DNA of 64,000 nucleotides from Ehretia macrophylla (lineage: Eukaryota; Streptophyta; Magnoliopsida; Boraginales; Ehretiaceae): NCBI GenBank assembly GCA_037974665.1, contig CM075773.1, forward strand, positions 63,890,763-63,954,762, written 5' to 3'. A program made the position numbers and the translations under genes. The notes under the pieces are model-generated. The model was not told where the DNA came from and did no database searches. It saw only the letters and a list, made by a program, of their open reading frames with translations. Within the stretch, counting starts at the first letter, position 1. Every line of letters begins with the position of its first letter. Shown in pieces: positions 1 through 11,688 of this stretch.

Positions 1-1336
1 ACACCACAAGGCCTTTACCGACCAAGCGAGTAAGGGAATAGGTCGTGGAGGTCATGTAACCACTGGCAAGCCCGCTGCCGCCCAGTGGAGACACAACACA
101 ACCGTGTCTCGATAAAAGATTGCAACCTTACGATATCACGCATTCAATCATTAAAACATTCATTCAATGAGCACTTAAAATGAGAGGACAACAAAGTAGG
201 TTGCCCCTCTCACATTAGAATAAGCGATATCACTCCATAATCATTAATAATCAAAGTACAAACACGTATGAAATTATATCCACTTAAGCATTCCTTTAAG
301 ACATTCACTTGCATACACATATATTTTACCCATTTTCCAATAGCTAGAAGCTTGCTCGGGAGTACCTTTAAGTTTAGTAACAATTTAAGCATCCAGTTAA
401 CTAGCAACAAAAAGAAAGTAACATTCCACTTGAAATCCAAAGCTAGAAAATGCTGGAACTATTGGAAAATGCTGAAAAATACTGTTCAGCCGCGAAACCA
501 CCCCAAAAAGGCTAAAATTTTGACCTTTTAAGCCTTATTTGCGTGAATTTACATATATGTAGGTGTTGAGCAATTCGATTGAGCCAAGAATAATCATTCA
601 AGCATTTTATCAAACACATAAACTACATATTATGCAACATACTACACAACTAGATCATTTACATAAAATTCTAACTACCAAGAGTTATAATACACAAATT
701 CTTGCAATAAACATTCTAGAACATGATTCCATAGCTAAGTCTACCATACCATAATATAACCATAACCTACATATTAAACAACATACAAAATTTCTAACTT
801 TCTAAAGCATTTTGCACAAGTTCTTTGCATTGATCATGTTAATATGAAATTTTATTGCTTAAACCATCATTTCCTAGCATTCACATAAAATTACCACTCT
901 TTAAACTGCAAGAAAATACACAAATACATGAACCCCTCGCTTTATTCTTGTAGAGAAAGCACAAAAGAGCTAGAAATTGAGTCAGAAAACAAGATTTCCC
1001 TCATTTTTCTTCTTTTTCCTTCTCTCTTCTTCCCTCACGGTTTTGCCCTAGTTGTTTGCTTTTTTTTTTTCTCTTATTACGATATCTCACATCTCTCTCT
1101 TATCTTCTTTTTATTTCTTTTATTTTGTTGGATTTTATGACTTTGTTTGGCTTAGATAGAAAGTTCTAGTGTTGCCACATGTTAATTGCTAGCTTAAAAT
1201 AGCTTATGTACCATAATGCCCTTCTTATGCTTATTACTTTGTATTCTACTTTCTAATTATCATTAACTCTACTTACTTTTAATGTAGTATTGGCACATAA
1301 TGATTCAAATAACAAGAACAAGTCGATTAAATGCAA
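1..1336 (-). mobile_element. LTR fragment of a Ty3 (Tekay/Del-like) element
   Basis: This stretch matches 10311-11637 nearly base for base, and that region is the LTR of the Ty3 element at 9634-17937. It starts inside the LTR at the window edge. It stops about 50 bases short of the LTR end, where unrelated DNA begins. No internal region of the element follows. It is a fossil piece. Open frames inside it are those expected of AT-rich non-coding LTR sequence and are not annotated. Confidence 0.85.
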
Positions 1337-1490
1337 TTCTGTTATCTTTGTTGACGAAAAGGTAAGGAGGGAATACGTATGTTTAGTTTCACAAATCATA
1401 AGGAGGTATTATGCAATTTTTAGACCACAGGTGGGTATTGTGTAGTGTCAAAAAAACATAGCGGCGTCTTGTGTAGTTTACCTTTACATT
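1337..1490. repeat. possible MITE terminus (one end only)
   Basis: The sequence reads like the end of a short inverted-repeat element: a CACAGGTGGG-type stretch followed by phrases ending in GTAGTTTACC. Its layout resembles the ends of the complete MITE at 50929-51564, though the bases differ. No partner terminus or target duplication was found, so this is a resemblance only. Confidence 0.25.
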
Positions 1491-3150
1491 TTTGTGGTTC
1501 CATAATTACAAATTGATTCCTAAAGTTTTTTTTTTTGTATTTAAAGGGAGGTTTAGACCAATATTACATGACATACAAATGATATTGCATATGTTGAAAA
1601 CCGATTTAGGGATCTCTTGCATACAAAGTGAGAACCATACCACTAAAGCAAATGCGGGTAATTGAGTCCTGAAGTTGTTAAAAAGATTACACATACACCC
1701 AATCCCAATTTGGTTTTAACTTAGATTATAGTGTGATTAAATTATCATATTATTTTTTTTCCTAAAAATTGTACAATAACCCATATCTTTTTAAAGATTA
1801 CACTTTATGCCCTTCTCATTTTTTTTTATATATATTATTTTTTCTTCTTTTTCTTTTTCATTTTCTTTTCCCTCTTCATTTTCTTTTCATTCTCTAATAA
1901 GACACATATCAATATGCACACACACCAGCAATGTCTTCGGATTGCTTTTGCACTTTGAACTGTTTTTGTACTTTGAATATGACAACTTGACAAAGCCATC
2001 ATATTCCTTAGGATGCTATGTGAACCGCTAAAGTATCTTAATAAATTCGATCATGAAATTGTCATGCTTTGTCACAACAACCAGCAATTTGGAGCTAAAA
2101 TTTGGGTCAACTTGATCAAAATCCCTTTAAAAGCAAGAGGTCTGAAGATCAAGAAGCACTAATGATGAAATCTTTTGAAGCTTTTTCAAAAAAAAAAAAA
2201 GAACCAATTTTTCTTTTGCAAATATCAAACTAGGGAATGATTTTCCAACAAAAATGATGATCAAGAATGGGCCAAAAATGAAAATTTTTAAAAATCTGGG
2301 CTTGGGTGGATTGTTTCGAGAGCAAATTTACAAATAGTGTAGTGGAAACAACGAGACAATTTACAAATGGTAATTAATTGGCAAGGAATTAGTGGAGAGA
2401 GGTGATTTTTTGCTTCATTTTCCTAGGATAGCCAATATTGCTCATTTCAAAGAGAGTGTTAAAATGGCATTCCGAATTTATCTACCGGCCTTTTGAGTTT
2501 TTGGTAAAAATGTAGATAAAGAAGAGAAAAGAAGAGGAGGAGTGGATTTAGAGCCGTTGGCTAAATTAAATTCACTTAATGAAGAGAGCTATATGTCCAA
2601 TTATAAAACGTTATCACTTAATGGATATTTTGCTCTTCGAAAATGTCTTAAAAATGGTAATAATGTCACCTTTGCAAGCTATGAACTAAAACATGTTAAA
2701 CTTGTGATGGTGCCCCGTGTTAGTGAAAACAATTGCCGCTTTGAAATGGAAGTTATTTCTAAGACATCTGATTTGCTCGTTTTTGTATAATAAAGTTTTT
2801 ATCATATAGTAAAAAAGTTAATATTTAATACATAAATTCTTACTATATAAAAGGGATGATAAAAACATCACATAGGTGAAATAAAAGATTGCTCCTTGTT
2901 AAACTGTAAAATTTGTTAGAATCAAGGGACGAATATGGAATTGATGATATATTAGGTATTTGATAGGGATACCATTAGAGTAACTTAATTTGCTCATATT
3001 ATATTTCAATAGAAGCGTAGAATAATTTTGAGAATAATTGACAAGGTATTCGTTTATAATTTTTTATGTTAGTCATTATTTCATTTATGATCTCGCACCC
3101 CTATACTGTATTTAGTTAGTCCTAGAATTTGATAATAGGTAATTATTAAC
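1491..3150. other. unassigned AT-rich DNA
   Basis: I see no gene, element end or repeat I can name. An 82-codon open frame at 2542-2790 (+) has no recognisable motif and lies in weakly biased sequence. The rest holds homopolymer runs (T at 1527-1537 and 1754-1760, A at 2187-2200). Confidence 0.5.
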
Positions 3151-3156
3151 CTCACT

Positions 3157-3600
3157 GGGTAGATTTGGGTAATTGATGAGGGTGGAAAATATTGGTCCAC
3201 CTGAGCTCAATAATCCGATCTCAAGCTACCTGACCTGCAAAACAAATGAAGGAACTGCGGGAGTGGTGGCCCGTGTTTCCTCTCGGGTGTTAGAATGATT
3301 AGTATGTCCGAGCTCAATGACTGGTGTGCAGACTATTTATACTAACATTGATTACAGGCAACAATTAATGTCTAATCCTGCCCGACCTGTTCATGCATGC
3401 CTGAGTTCAATATCCAGAGGATAAAATTATTGTCTAGCGGAGAAAACTATTGTCCAAGAGTTCAAGTTCGGTATTGCCATTATGTCATATTAGAAGTGAC
3501 TTCCATGATGAGGAAATAGAGCGGGTCGGGCATGGGACATGTTGCTCCACCACGGGTAGGGAAAGCCTGCCTTGCTAGGGTTTACACCCCTATCAGTAAT
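3157..3600. repeat. unclassified GC-richer insert
   Basis: This block is clearly richer in G and C than its AT-rich surroundings and has phrases such as GTGGCCCGTGTTTCC and GAGCGGGTCGGGCATGGG. No long open frame is present. The composition change suggests an inserted element, perhaps an LTR or other repeat, but I found no second copy, terminal repeat or target duplication in the window. Confidence 0.3.
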
Positions 3601-5863
3601 GAAATCTTTATTTGGAATAGGTTTTTTTAGCCTTTATCCTATTTTTGTCTTAAATAATAATAAATATAAAATGATATAGAAAGTGTATACTGAAATCCGA
3701 GATGGTATAATTAGCTAATTTTTGGAAAACAATGTAATTCAGTTTTTGCGTTAACTATACATTATAAATATTTTAACCATTACCAACAAAAGAAAGCATT
3801 TACGTCTTAGCACAATAAAAAAAAAAATTCTATTAATTTCTTACATATGATAATTCTATTGGGCAACGCATTTGTAGGGCACTTTTGTCAAGTGCACGAT
3901 AGATATCATTATAAGAAAATTATGCGACATGAGGAGAAGGAGAGAGATGAAGTCCAAAGTGTTCCCTTCATTGGCTCAATTGGGCTAATTAACCTTGGGC
4001 TTCAATAGACCCCTTAATAGTTCATGCATGATTTTTCTTTTTTCTAATTAGTTCATGCGTTATTTGTTTTCACTAAAATATAACGAGGGTGTAATTATGG
4101 TCAAATATTAGGACATACAATGCATTAGATCGTAAATGATGGATCTAGTCTATCTTTTGGAGGTCTATTTTAAATTTCCTCCTTTATTTTTGAAGAAAGA
4201 TAAAAGAGATGAATCAACTCTCAGATTGTTCTTCCCTTTCTCAAGTGTCTTCTATTTAAAGCATTACAATAGATAAATCATCTCTAGGACAAAGTGTTTG
4301 TATTTTCCACTCAATTAGCTTTGGATCATCTGTATTATAGCAAATAAAGAAAAGCCACTGCCTACTGCGTATTCGATTTCAAATATATATAGTTATAGGC
4401 CGCGGTCTAGAATCAACATGTCAAAATAAAAGGAATAAAAAATTAGCTATTATTATAAGCCATGGTTAAGAAAACTGCCTCCTATAATGTCCAAGAAAAC
4501 ATAATAAACAAAAGCACTTTTTATGCGCTATGTTTATTTATTTAAGGGAGGTGTAAACTATTTACATCATTTAAGATGTTATACACAAAACACGATCTCG
4601 AAAGCTCTCGTATCTAAAATGAGAATCATATTACTAGACCAAATGACTTATGGCATGTTCAATTTTTGTAATTTCAACTCTCTCTCTCTCTTTTTGGTTA
4701 TAACATTCTAATAATACTATGCATCAAAAGTGATAGAAACAATCCAGAATGAAGTGCAACTGTATAAAGTTAACATTAGCCAAAAGGCAAATCCAACAAA
4801 CTGTCAAAAGCAACTTAGAAGTAAGTGTAAATGCAAATATTACAATGCTTACTTCTTTTATGAATAAAAGCAAATTAGATAGATATCAAAAAGAAGATTT
4901 TGGAACATCGAGATGATTGGAATCTGAATGCGACAGTTGATGAGTTTATCACCAGAGATGTATGGAATTGGTCAGTTAACGCTGCTTGATGTTCCGATTG
5001 AAAACAAATTAATAGGGCCATGCTCAGTGGCAAAGCCAGACACCAAGAGTTAAAAGGCAATATGTGGCAGAATCAGTAACAGAGATCAGGGATACCGATG
5101 ACTTAGTGCTTAGAATCCTCAATTTGATGATAAGAGATTACAACATTTAAAAATAAAAATTTTGTGAGTATTCAAATTGGAACTGTTTAATTAAAGACAC
5201 AAAATAATCAATTAAAAATTAAAAAAAAATCTAAAACTCATTCACAAAGTTTAAAATTGAAATAAATGAACAATTAAACTAGAAAAGTATAACTTAAAAA
5301 TGTTAAAAATATTCTAAAAATAAATGAATTGAAATTCATACACAATGATAAATACAAATACTCTTCCAAATATAGAAAATAAATTAAAAAATTATTTAAG
5401 AATAAGATAATAGAAATAGAAAATGAAGAGAGAAAAGCAAGAGGAAAGGAAAAAAAATAAACATAAGAGGGTATTAAAAAAAAAAGAGACATTTTTTTTT
5501 CTTCAAATTTCATGCATCCCCTCAAGTCCACTTGGCTCCACCAATGGCCATGCCAGTTTGAGTGAGTATGTGGTAAAAAAGTAAATTTCTCCCCTAAGAC
5601 ACCCAAAAAAATTCTAAATAACGACCTTTTTTTTACAATATTGCAGAGAATTTAGGAGGAATTCTTCTGAGCATAAATAGACAAGACAAAGTTACTTAGC
5701 AGGTTAGATGGTTACTTCTCAGTTTCCTCTACATGGAATCTTATCAGGCCAAAATGCAATCCTGTGTCCTGGTCCAGAATCATATGGCTCAAGTATCACA
5801 TATTTAAGTAGGGGCAGATTCAAAATTTTTGTCAGCGGGAGTAACTATTTTTTTAAAACTAAA

Positions 5864-5868
<5 letters not shown>
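3601..5868. other. unassigned AT-rich DNA
   Basis: Nothing here can be named with confidence. A 61-codon minus-strand frame at 4875-5060 and a longer frame at 5274-5606 consist largely of low-complexity hydrophobic or poly-A/T-derived codons. A stretch near 5700-5810 is somewhat more balanced in composition and could be an exon remnant, but no family was recognised. Confidence 0.45.

Positions 5869-5943
<75 letters not shown>
5869..5943. repeat. (TA)n microsatellite
   Basis: An uninterrupted TA dinucleotide run of about 75 bases. The isoleucine/tyrosine repeat in the frame across it is a by-product of this run. Confidence 0.97.
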
Positions 5944-5946
<3 letters not shown>

Positions 5947-6311
5947 CCGAAAAATACATAGAATTTTAAACATTTGTTTTTAAGTCAGTTGGGACTGCAA
6001 CCCTCACGGTTCCCCATGTGGATTTTCCCTGTACCCAATCATGTGTTTTTGTGCATGGCATGCGTGGCTTGATAAGTTACCAACTTTTTTTCCACTTGTT
6101 TCTTGAGGAATCCCAATTGACCCAGAATGCATTTTTTGTCACTAATGATTAGAGACCAGATCATTTATTTCTCGAATGTGAATTTTTCTGAAGATTTTGA
6201 AGGAAAGCGGTGGAACTTACCAAATACAAAGCCAATTTGTGAAATTGGGACCAAATCACTACATGGATCATCCTCAATTGTGACAACAAGATGTTTCGGA
6301 ATACAACACTC

Positions 6312-6425
6312 AAACTGTTCTTTTCGTGTTTCTATTTTTCCACTTGCCAAAAGAAAGGAATTTAAGATATCTATGAGTAGGGCACCAAGTGAGGAACAAC
6401 TATTTATAAAGATTCAACTTGGGAT
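6312..6425 (+). mobile_element. LINE reverse-transcriptase C-terminal fragment (copy C)
   Basis: The plus strand encodes a short stretch with the pattern SIFPLAKRKEFK then SEEQLFIKIQLGIKYKL. The second copy at 57190-57311 reads SIFHVWKERNLR and SEEQQIEKIQLNIKYKL. That is the usual tail of plant L1-type RT proteins after the zinc-binding domain (hydrophobic-W-x-ERN, then an amphipathic helix). The fragment is short and isolated, so it is a dead LINE piece. The similarity of the two copies extends into the DNA on the right, to about 6800 and 57575. Confidence 0.55.
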
Positions 6426-6504
6426 CAAGTACAAATTATACACTGCTATCGATTCCTGGTTCTTCTATATATAGCTGGATCCTCTGGAACAACAAGAATT
6501 CTTA

Positions 6505-6705
6505 GTTAGAATAGGATTGTAACTCAGCACTGAAAAGTTTAGGAACTATGCTAACAATAGGGATATTTGTAGAGTATGGAACTTTGAAAATGACATCCTT
6601 ATCCAGATGCTTGTTGTTATAATAACCGAGTAAAAGGTTATTAATGTGAATCCTATTACTTTCTACGTATTTTTGTAAATAATACACAATCTTACTTCCC
6701 TAAAA
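6505..6705 (-). pseudogene. exon-like remnant of unknown gene (copy C)
   Basis: Read on the minus strand, a possible splice acceptor (a T-rich stretch ending TTTTTAG near 6706) is followed by an open frame of about 60 codons ending in a stop. It contains the phrases NKHLDKDVIF and YSTNIPIVSIV. The diverged copy at 57345-57505 has an acceptor-like CTTTTCCAG at the same place and reads NKHLDKNVIL and YSTNIPIVNVV. The frame survives while DNA differs, which suggests coding ancestry. I cannot name the family. It may be the last exon of a gene captured in the duplicated segment. Confidence 0.4.
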
Positions 6706-7116
6706 ATGCACTTTATGTCACATGCGATCTTTTCTTTGGAGGGACTTATCTTAGGCTATATACGAATACAGTTTCAAATCATGACACAGTGAAATTAGAG
6801 TTCACAAAGTCGACTCCTTCAAACTTTTTCTCAGCTACATGGTTAAAAAACAAGTTCTTTAATGCATAAAAAAGCCTAAGTGACCAAACAATTAGATGGA
6901 ATCGTCGGGTAGCAACAGATGTAATAGGATATTTTGAGTTCTAACCACAATTTCAGCCTTTATTGTAACCCAAAGAAAATAAAAAAAGGAAGGGCGTCTT
7001 AGAGTTGTAACCCTCGCACCTAACAAATTCCCATGGCCTACACAATTCTCTGTCGACTATCTTGGTGATTTGGTTTATGTATCTAAATTTAGACCCTATT
7101 CTATGTTTTGTTTTCT

Positions 7117-7311
7117 TGAATGATTATTTCTATTTATTTTCTCTATTGAATTCACTATTTGATAGAGTTTTATTTTCTTGATTGAATTCACTATCTAATA
7201 TGTTTTTAACTTCTTTTTTTTTTCTTGATTTTCAATAACTTTTATTGTTCTTTTCCTTCTTTTTTTTGTGAATTTGATTAGTTGTGCGTCTTGGGTTACC
7301 ATTTGTGCCAA
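7117..7311. repeat. direct repeat 1, left of the LINE fragment (block C)
   Basis: This stretch of about 195 bases is repeated in the same orientation at 8373-8564. The shared sequence runs from TGAAT..ATT to TTACCATTTGTGCCAA and contains two internal copies of CTTGATTGAATTCACT. The two repeats bracket a LINE fragment exactly. The same arrangement is seen at 61556-61748 with 62810-62998. Confidence 0.85.
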
Positions 7312-8372
7312 AAATTGCAAATTATTTTCTCTTTGCAAAACTGCAACCCTTTTGTAAGGTCCTTCTTACAGTCACGAAGAATTCCCCCACCTCCTATCAA
7401 TGTTGAGCTTGTAAAAGCGAACAGTGGGTTTTCTGAACTTCACAATATTAGGCACATAAGATGGTGGTCTTTTATAAGAACAATAGAAGGAGGCTGCTAG
7501 ATTTAAGTCTCCCTTCCAATGCCATCTCTTTAAAGAAAAGTTTATGCTAAGAAGTCCAACGCAATTTTTTGGAATCAGCTCTGTCTCCCTCAAGGAATTT
7601 GTCGAAAAGTCTTTCAATTTTATGAAAAACTTCTTTGGTAGGAGGGATTATCTGCATCAAATAACAAGGCATGAAGGAGAGGATGCTCGGGACTGTTGAC
7701 AATCCTCGCCTTGTATTCCTAAGTGCAAGCTTCTCAAATGAAAGATATTTGACAATACATAGATCTACTCAGATAATTCTTTGATGTTTTTGCTTGGAAT
7801 TCGTCTTCAAGATGGATCGCCCTTACGCAGTCAACGAACTCATACTAGCACGAAAAGGCCTAATGTCTCAAACATGGGAATGGCAACGACTCCCAATCTT
7901 CTTTGTAGTCTTTTTCTAGGAATAAGGTTTTTAGTTCCCAACCTGTGAGCTTGTTGTTAATTTTTTGAAAAAACTCATCAAAAAGAGCAGACTTTTTAGC
8001 ACCTTTGTAAAGGGGTACTCCAAGATATTTGAATGGAAATTGTTGTTGCTTGTAATCTGAAGCACCAGCTATGATGCCAATTCTAGAGCTAGGAACTTTT
8101 TTTGTCCATAATTAAACCACTTTTATCTTTGTTGACTTGCTGTCTAGAGACATGTTCATAGTGATTCAAAAAATTCATCAACTTTTTAATAGCACTCTTG
8201 CTGCCATTGGAGAAGATGATTATGTCATCTGCAAATGAGAGGTGAGTAACAGAGAAAAAAGAGCCAGTCTTATACTTTAAAGCTGGGAAATTAGAGAATA
8301 ATTTGTTGATGCCCTGGATAGATATTTAGCAACAATAATAAAAAGGCTTGGACAGATGGGATCTATTGACCC
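7312..8372 (-). mobile_element. LINE (L1-type) reverse transcriptase/RNase H fragment, block C
   Basis: On the minus strand the piece begins with a form of the RT motif DPLSPSLFI (here DPICPSLFI) near 8372. It continues to the catalytic box FADD (8224-8235), then FKYLGVPLYKGAKKSA. After that come the C-terminal RT part, with KEVFHKIERLFNKFLGG and WTSWHKLCF, and the start of an RNase H domain (FYKLNID). The zinc-binding stretch between RT and RNase H is deleted: the frame jumps from CFKEMALEG to LKSG-type sequence. The 5' half of RT, the endonuclease and ORF1 are missing, and stops and frameshifts occur, so it is dead. It stands between the two direct repeats with no poly(A) tail. Confidence 0.85.
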
Positions 8373-8564
8373 TGAATTATTAGTGCTATTTATTGTATTG
8401 ATTGAATTCACTATTTGATAGAGCTCTATTTTCTTGATTGAATTCACTTTTTGATACGTTTTTAACTTATTTTTTTCTTGATTCTCAATAACTTGTATTG
8501 TTCTTTTCCTTCTTTTTTTTGTGAATTTGATTAGTTGTGCATCTTGGGTTACCATTTGTGCCAA
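8373..8564. repeat. direct repeat 2, right of the LINE fragment (block C)
   Basis: Second member of the pair described at 7117-7311, same orientation, about 190 bases with scattered mismatches (for example GTGCATCTTGGG here against GTGCGTCTTGGG in repeat 1). Its length is far beyond a normal LINE target-site duplication. Confidence 0.85.
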
Positions 8565-9079
8565 GTTATCTTGGGCAGACTAGAAATTTGGAAGATATGA
8601 TTTGAGGTGTGAATTATGCTTCTGCCAGCACTGGAATTATTTTCTCAAGCGGTTTTCAATTTTGAATTGGTAACACTGTCTTCTAATTTGTTCCGTTTAA
8701 ACTATCATCATCGTTTAGTCATAGTTGTCACTTTATCAGTACTTAATCGGCTGCAACTTGCCCATGGCTAGATTGATCTATTTCAGGTGAAGAACTAATT
8801 TAAGATTTGTCAAGAAAGTAGATTAATAGGACATTTATGAAAATAATTTAATATTTATTGACTTTGATGTCTTTCTATATAGCACTTAATCCCTAAACTT
8901 TTCACTCTGGCTACGACAAAAATGTAGCGAAATTGACAAGACAAGTGAAAGAGCCAGCAACTGACACATGCCAAAGCTGGTCAGAATATGGACAAAGTAG
9001 GCACCAAAAAGTCCAAATTATCCTTGATATTTAGCTTTAAAAGATGTGCAAAATGACTGGTGTGGACATATAAATAAAA
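8565..9079. other. non-coding duplicated DNA
   Basis: Conserved in blocks A (27721-28235) and B (62999-63513) but without an open frame or motif I recognise. In block A a 62-codon plus-strand frame runs from direct repeat 2 into this region (27638-27829). Block C has a stop in the corresponding place, so coding status is doubtful. Confidence 0.5.
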
Positions 9080-9240
9080 GGATAAATATCATTGTATTCC
9101 CCTGTAAAACCTTTAGATATCTATCCGCCCCCCTGTGTTAGCAAAACTTTCAAAAATTTCAACCCTCCCTCCGTCTCTTTTAAACTAATGCCGTTAAAAA
9201 ATTTAGTAAAATGATATTTTTACCCTTATATTGTACAATT
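9080..9240. repeat. MITE-like terminus (block C)
   Basis: A GGATAAATATCATTG start is followed by CCCCTGT and CCCTCCGTCTCTTTTAAACT, then CGCCGTTAAAAAATT-type sequence. This is the style of Mutator-like MITE ends in dicots and parallels the ends of the MITE at 50929-51564. The other end is not present; a C-rich tract and an LTR follow instead. Copies are at 28236-28410 and 63514-63665. Confidence 0.35.
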
Positions 9241-9299
9241 TTTTTCTCTTTTTTATTCTCTCTCATCCCGTTCTTTTCATCCAAAAAACGTTTTAAAAA

Positions 9300-9530
9300 A
9301 AATCATCAACTTCCTCACCTCACCCCTCCCAACCCCCCATCCCCACCGTCAGCCACTCAGCCCACCACCCCACACCCCACACCCCATACCCCATACCCCA
9401 TACCCCGTTAGCTATCCTCTACCCCTCCACCCTACCCCCCATCAGCTCCACCCAGCCTACCCCATCCCACTTCAGCACCCCCATCCTACCCTACCCCCCC
9501 ATGTCTGCATCCCCAACCCCTTCCTAGAAA
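9300..9530. repeat. C-rich tract with CCCCATA heptamer array (block C)
   Basis: The plus strand is almost all C, A and T. At 9368-9406 six runs of four Cs occur with an exact period of seven bases (CCCCACA then CCCCATA units). The complementary strand therefore has six G4 runs with three-base loops, a canonical G-quadruplex pattern. Reduced or related tracts lie at 28497-28640 and 63745-63965. Confidence 0.9.
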
Positions 9531-9633
9531 TCAAGGTTGAACACGACAAATATCGGACAGAGTTTCCTCTGTATTACGGACATTCCAACACCTGTACAAT
9601 TATGCTCAAAGCCAACAACAAATACACAACACA

Positions 9634-11688
9634 ACTTCTTGAAACTCTGTTTATGCATATCATGTTAAACACAACATTTTTCCATAATAAGTCTATACAA
9701 ACCTAGCAACATTTACAATTCCAAGTACAAAAGTAAGCTAAATGTGCTTTAGTTACATTGTCAATGTAGTTCATAAACTTACAACTAGCTCATTTAATTT
9801 CTACAAGTCAAAAGCTATGTTCCAATAAGTGCACAATGAAACTTTGTTGCAAAACGAGCTATACAACTTGCAAAACATCATAATCCACATTCCTAGATCA
9901 TAGCCAAAACACATGCTAACCTTTTAAGCAAACAAGTAAATTATCTTCAATCTTCTTCTTGAGGGGCTACTTCAGCTTCACCTTCACCTGAATTTGTTGA
10001 ATAAATGGGGTGATCAACCACTAGCTCAGTGAGGGGGGTACGGGGAGGCTTTTGAAAACCTTTTCATGATGCACATATGCCAAGTAACATGTATGAAAGC
10101 AATAAATATACATTAAGTAGGCATTAGACAATAACAAGAAGCATGAAAGCACTCAATGAAGTAATATAAAACTATATAAACACTCAAGTAAAGGATACGA
10201 TTTCATTCCAACCTTATCACTCCCACTTCTTTGCTCCTTTGCGATTGCGATGTAGATAATCCCTTATATCACTAGTGGGTATACTCCAGATGTATCTCAA
10301 AATCCTACGATCCAACACCACAAGGCCTTTACCGACCAAGCGAGTAAAGGAATAGGTCGTGAAGGTCATGTAACCACTGGCAAGCCCGCTGCCGCCCAGT
10401 GGAGACACAACACAACCGTGTCTCGATAAAAGATTGCAACCTTACGATATCACGCATTCAAATGAGCACTTAAAATGAGAGGACAACAAAGTAGGTTGCC
10501 CCTCTCACATTAGAATAAGCGATATCACTCCATAATCATTAATAATCAAAGTACAAACACGTATGAAATTATATCCACTTAAGCATTCCTTTAAGACACT
10601 CACTTGTATACACATATATTTTACCCATTTTCCAATAGCTAGAAGCTTGCTCGGGAGTACCTTTAAGTCTAGTAACAATTTAAGCATCCAGTTAACTAGC
10701 AACAAAAAGAAAGTAACATTCCACTTGAAATCCAAAGCTAGAAAATGCTGGAACTATTGAAAAATGCTGAAAAATACTGTTCAGCCGCGAAACCACCCCA
10801 AAAAGGCTAAAATTTTGACCTTTTAAGCCTTATTTGCATGAATTTATATATATGTAGGTGTTGAGCAATTCGATTGAGCCAAGAATAATCATTCAAGCAT
10901 TTTATCAAACACATAAACTACATATTATGCAACATACTACACAACTAGATCATTTACATAAAATTCTAACTACCAAGAGTTATAATACACAAATTCTTGC
11001 AATAAACATTCTAGAACATGATTCCATAGCTAAGTCTACCATACCATAATATAACCATAACCTACATATTAAACAACATACAAAATTTCTAACTTTCTAA
11101 AGTATTTTGCACAAGCTTTTTGCATTGATCATGTTAATATGAAATTTTATTGCTTAAACCATCATTTCCTAGCATTCACATAAACTTACCACTCTTTAAA
11201 CTACAAGAAAATACAAAAATACATGAACCCCTCGCCTAATTCTTGTAGAGAAAGCACAAAAGTGCTAGAAGTTGAGTTAGAAAACAAGATTTCCCTCATT
11301 TTTCTTCTTTTTCCTTCTCTCTTCTTCCTTCACGGTTTTTCCCTAGTTGTTTGCTTTCTCTTTTTTTTTCTCTTATAACGATATCTCACATCTCTCTCTT
11401 ATCTTCTTTTTATTTCTTTTATTTTGTTAGATTTTATGACTTTGTTTGGCTTAGATAGAAAGTTATAGTGTTGCCATATGTTAATTGCTAGCTTAAAATA
11501 GCTTATGTACCATAATGCCCTTATTATGCTTATTACTTTGTATTCTACTTTCTAATTATCATTAACTCTACTTACTTTTAATGTAGTATAGGCACATAAT
11601 GATTCAAATAATAAGAACAAGTCGATTAAATGCAAATAGTAGATGCACCTTAATTAAATATTTACTATTATCAGGTTCGGGCTTCACA
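9634..11688 (-). repeat. 3' LTR of the Ty3 element
   Basis: The right limit is set by the polypurine tract (TCCTCTCTCCCTTAAAA on the plus strand) next to CTTCACA, giving an LTR that starts TGTGAAG on the element strand. The left limit is where similarity to the 5' LTR begins (ACTTCTTGAAACTCT). The true LTR may extend another 90 bases left, because that part is shared by all three duplicated blocks and cannot be tested by their comparison. Confidence 0.8.

Larger units (their letters stand above)
7014..9630. repeat. duplicated block C (LINE, direct repeats, C-rich tract)
   Basis: This block aligns end to end with 61451-64000 (block B) and with 26410-28760 (block A). Over the reverse-transcriptase part it is closest to block B, with only scattered differences. 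It starts abruptly at GCACCTAACAAATTCCC and runs into the LTR at its right end. The NAC gene, which sits to the left of this block in copies A and B, is absent here. Inside are two direct repeats, a LINE fragment, a MITE-like terminus and a C-rich tract, listed separately. Confidence 0.9.

Noticed and set aside
268-531. Open frames on both strands in the LTR regions (also near 10505-11049, 17350-17984 and 29678-30190)
   Set aside because: They repeat in every LTR copy, overlap on opposite strands and lack protein motifs; they are chance frames in non-coding LTR sequence.
2542-2790. 82-codon plus-strand frame considered as a small gene
   Set aside because: No family signature and no supporting context.
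5708-5983. 91-codon frame with a long isoleucine/tyrosine repeat
   Set aside because: The repeat is the TA microsatellite; the first part is suggestive but not assignable.
9368-9406. Telomere-like repeat
   Set aside because: The period is seven, as in plant telomeres, but the unit is CCCCATA or CCCCACA and not CCCTAAA; it is interstitial and short.
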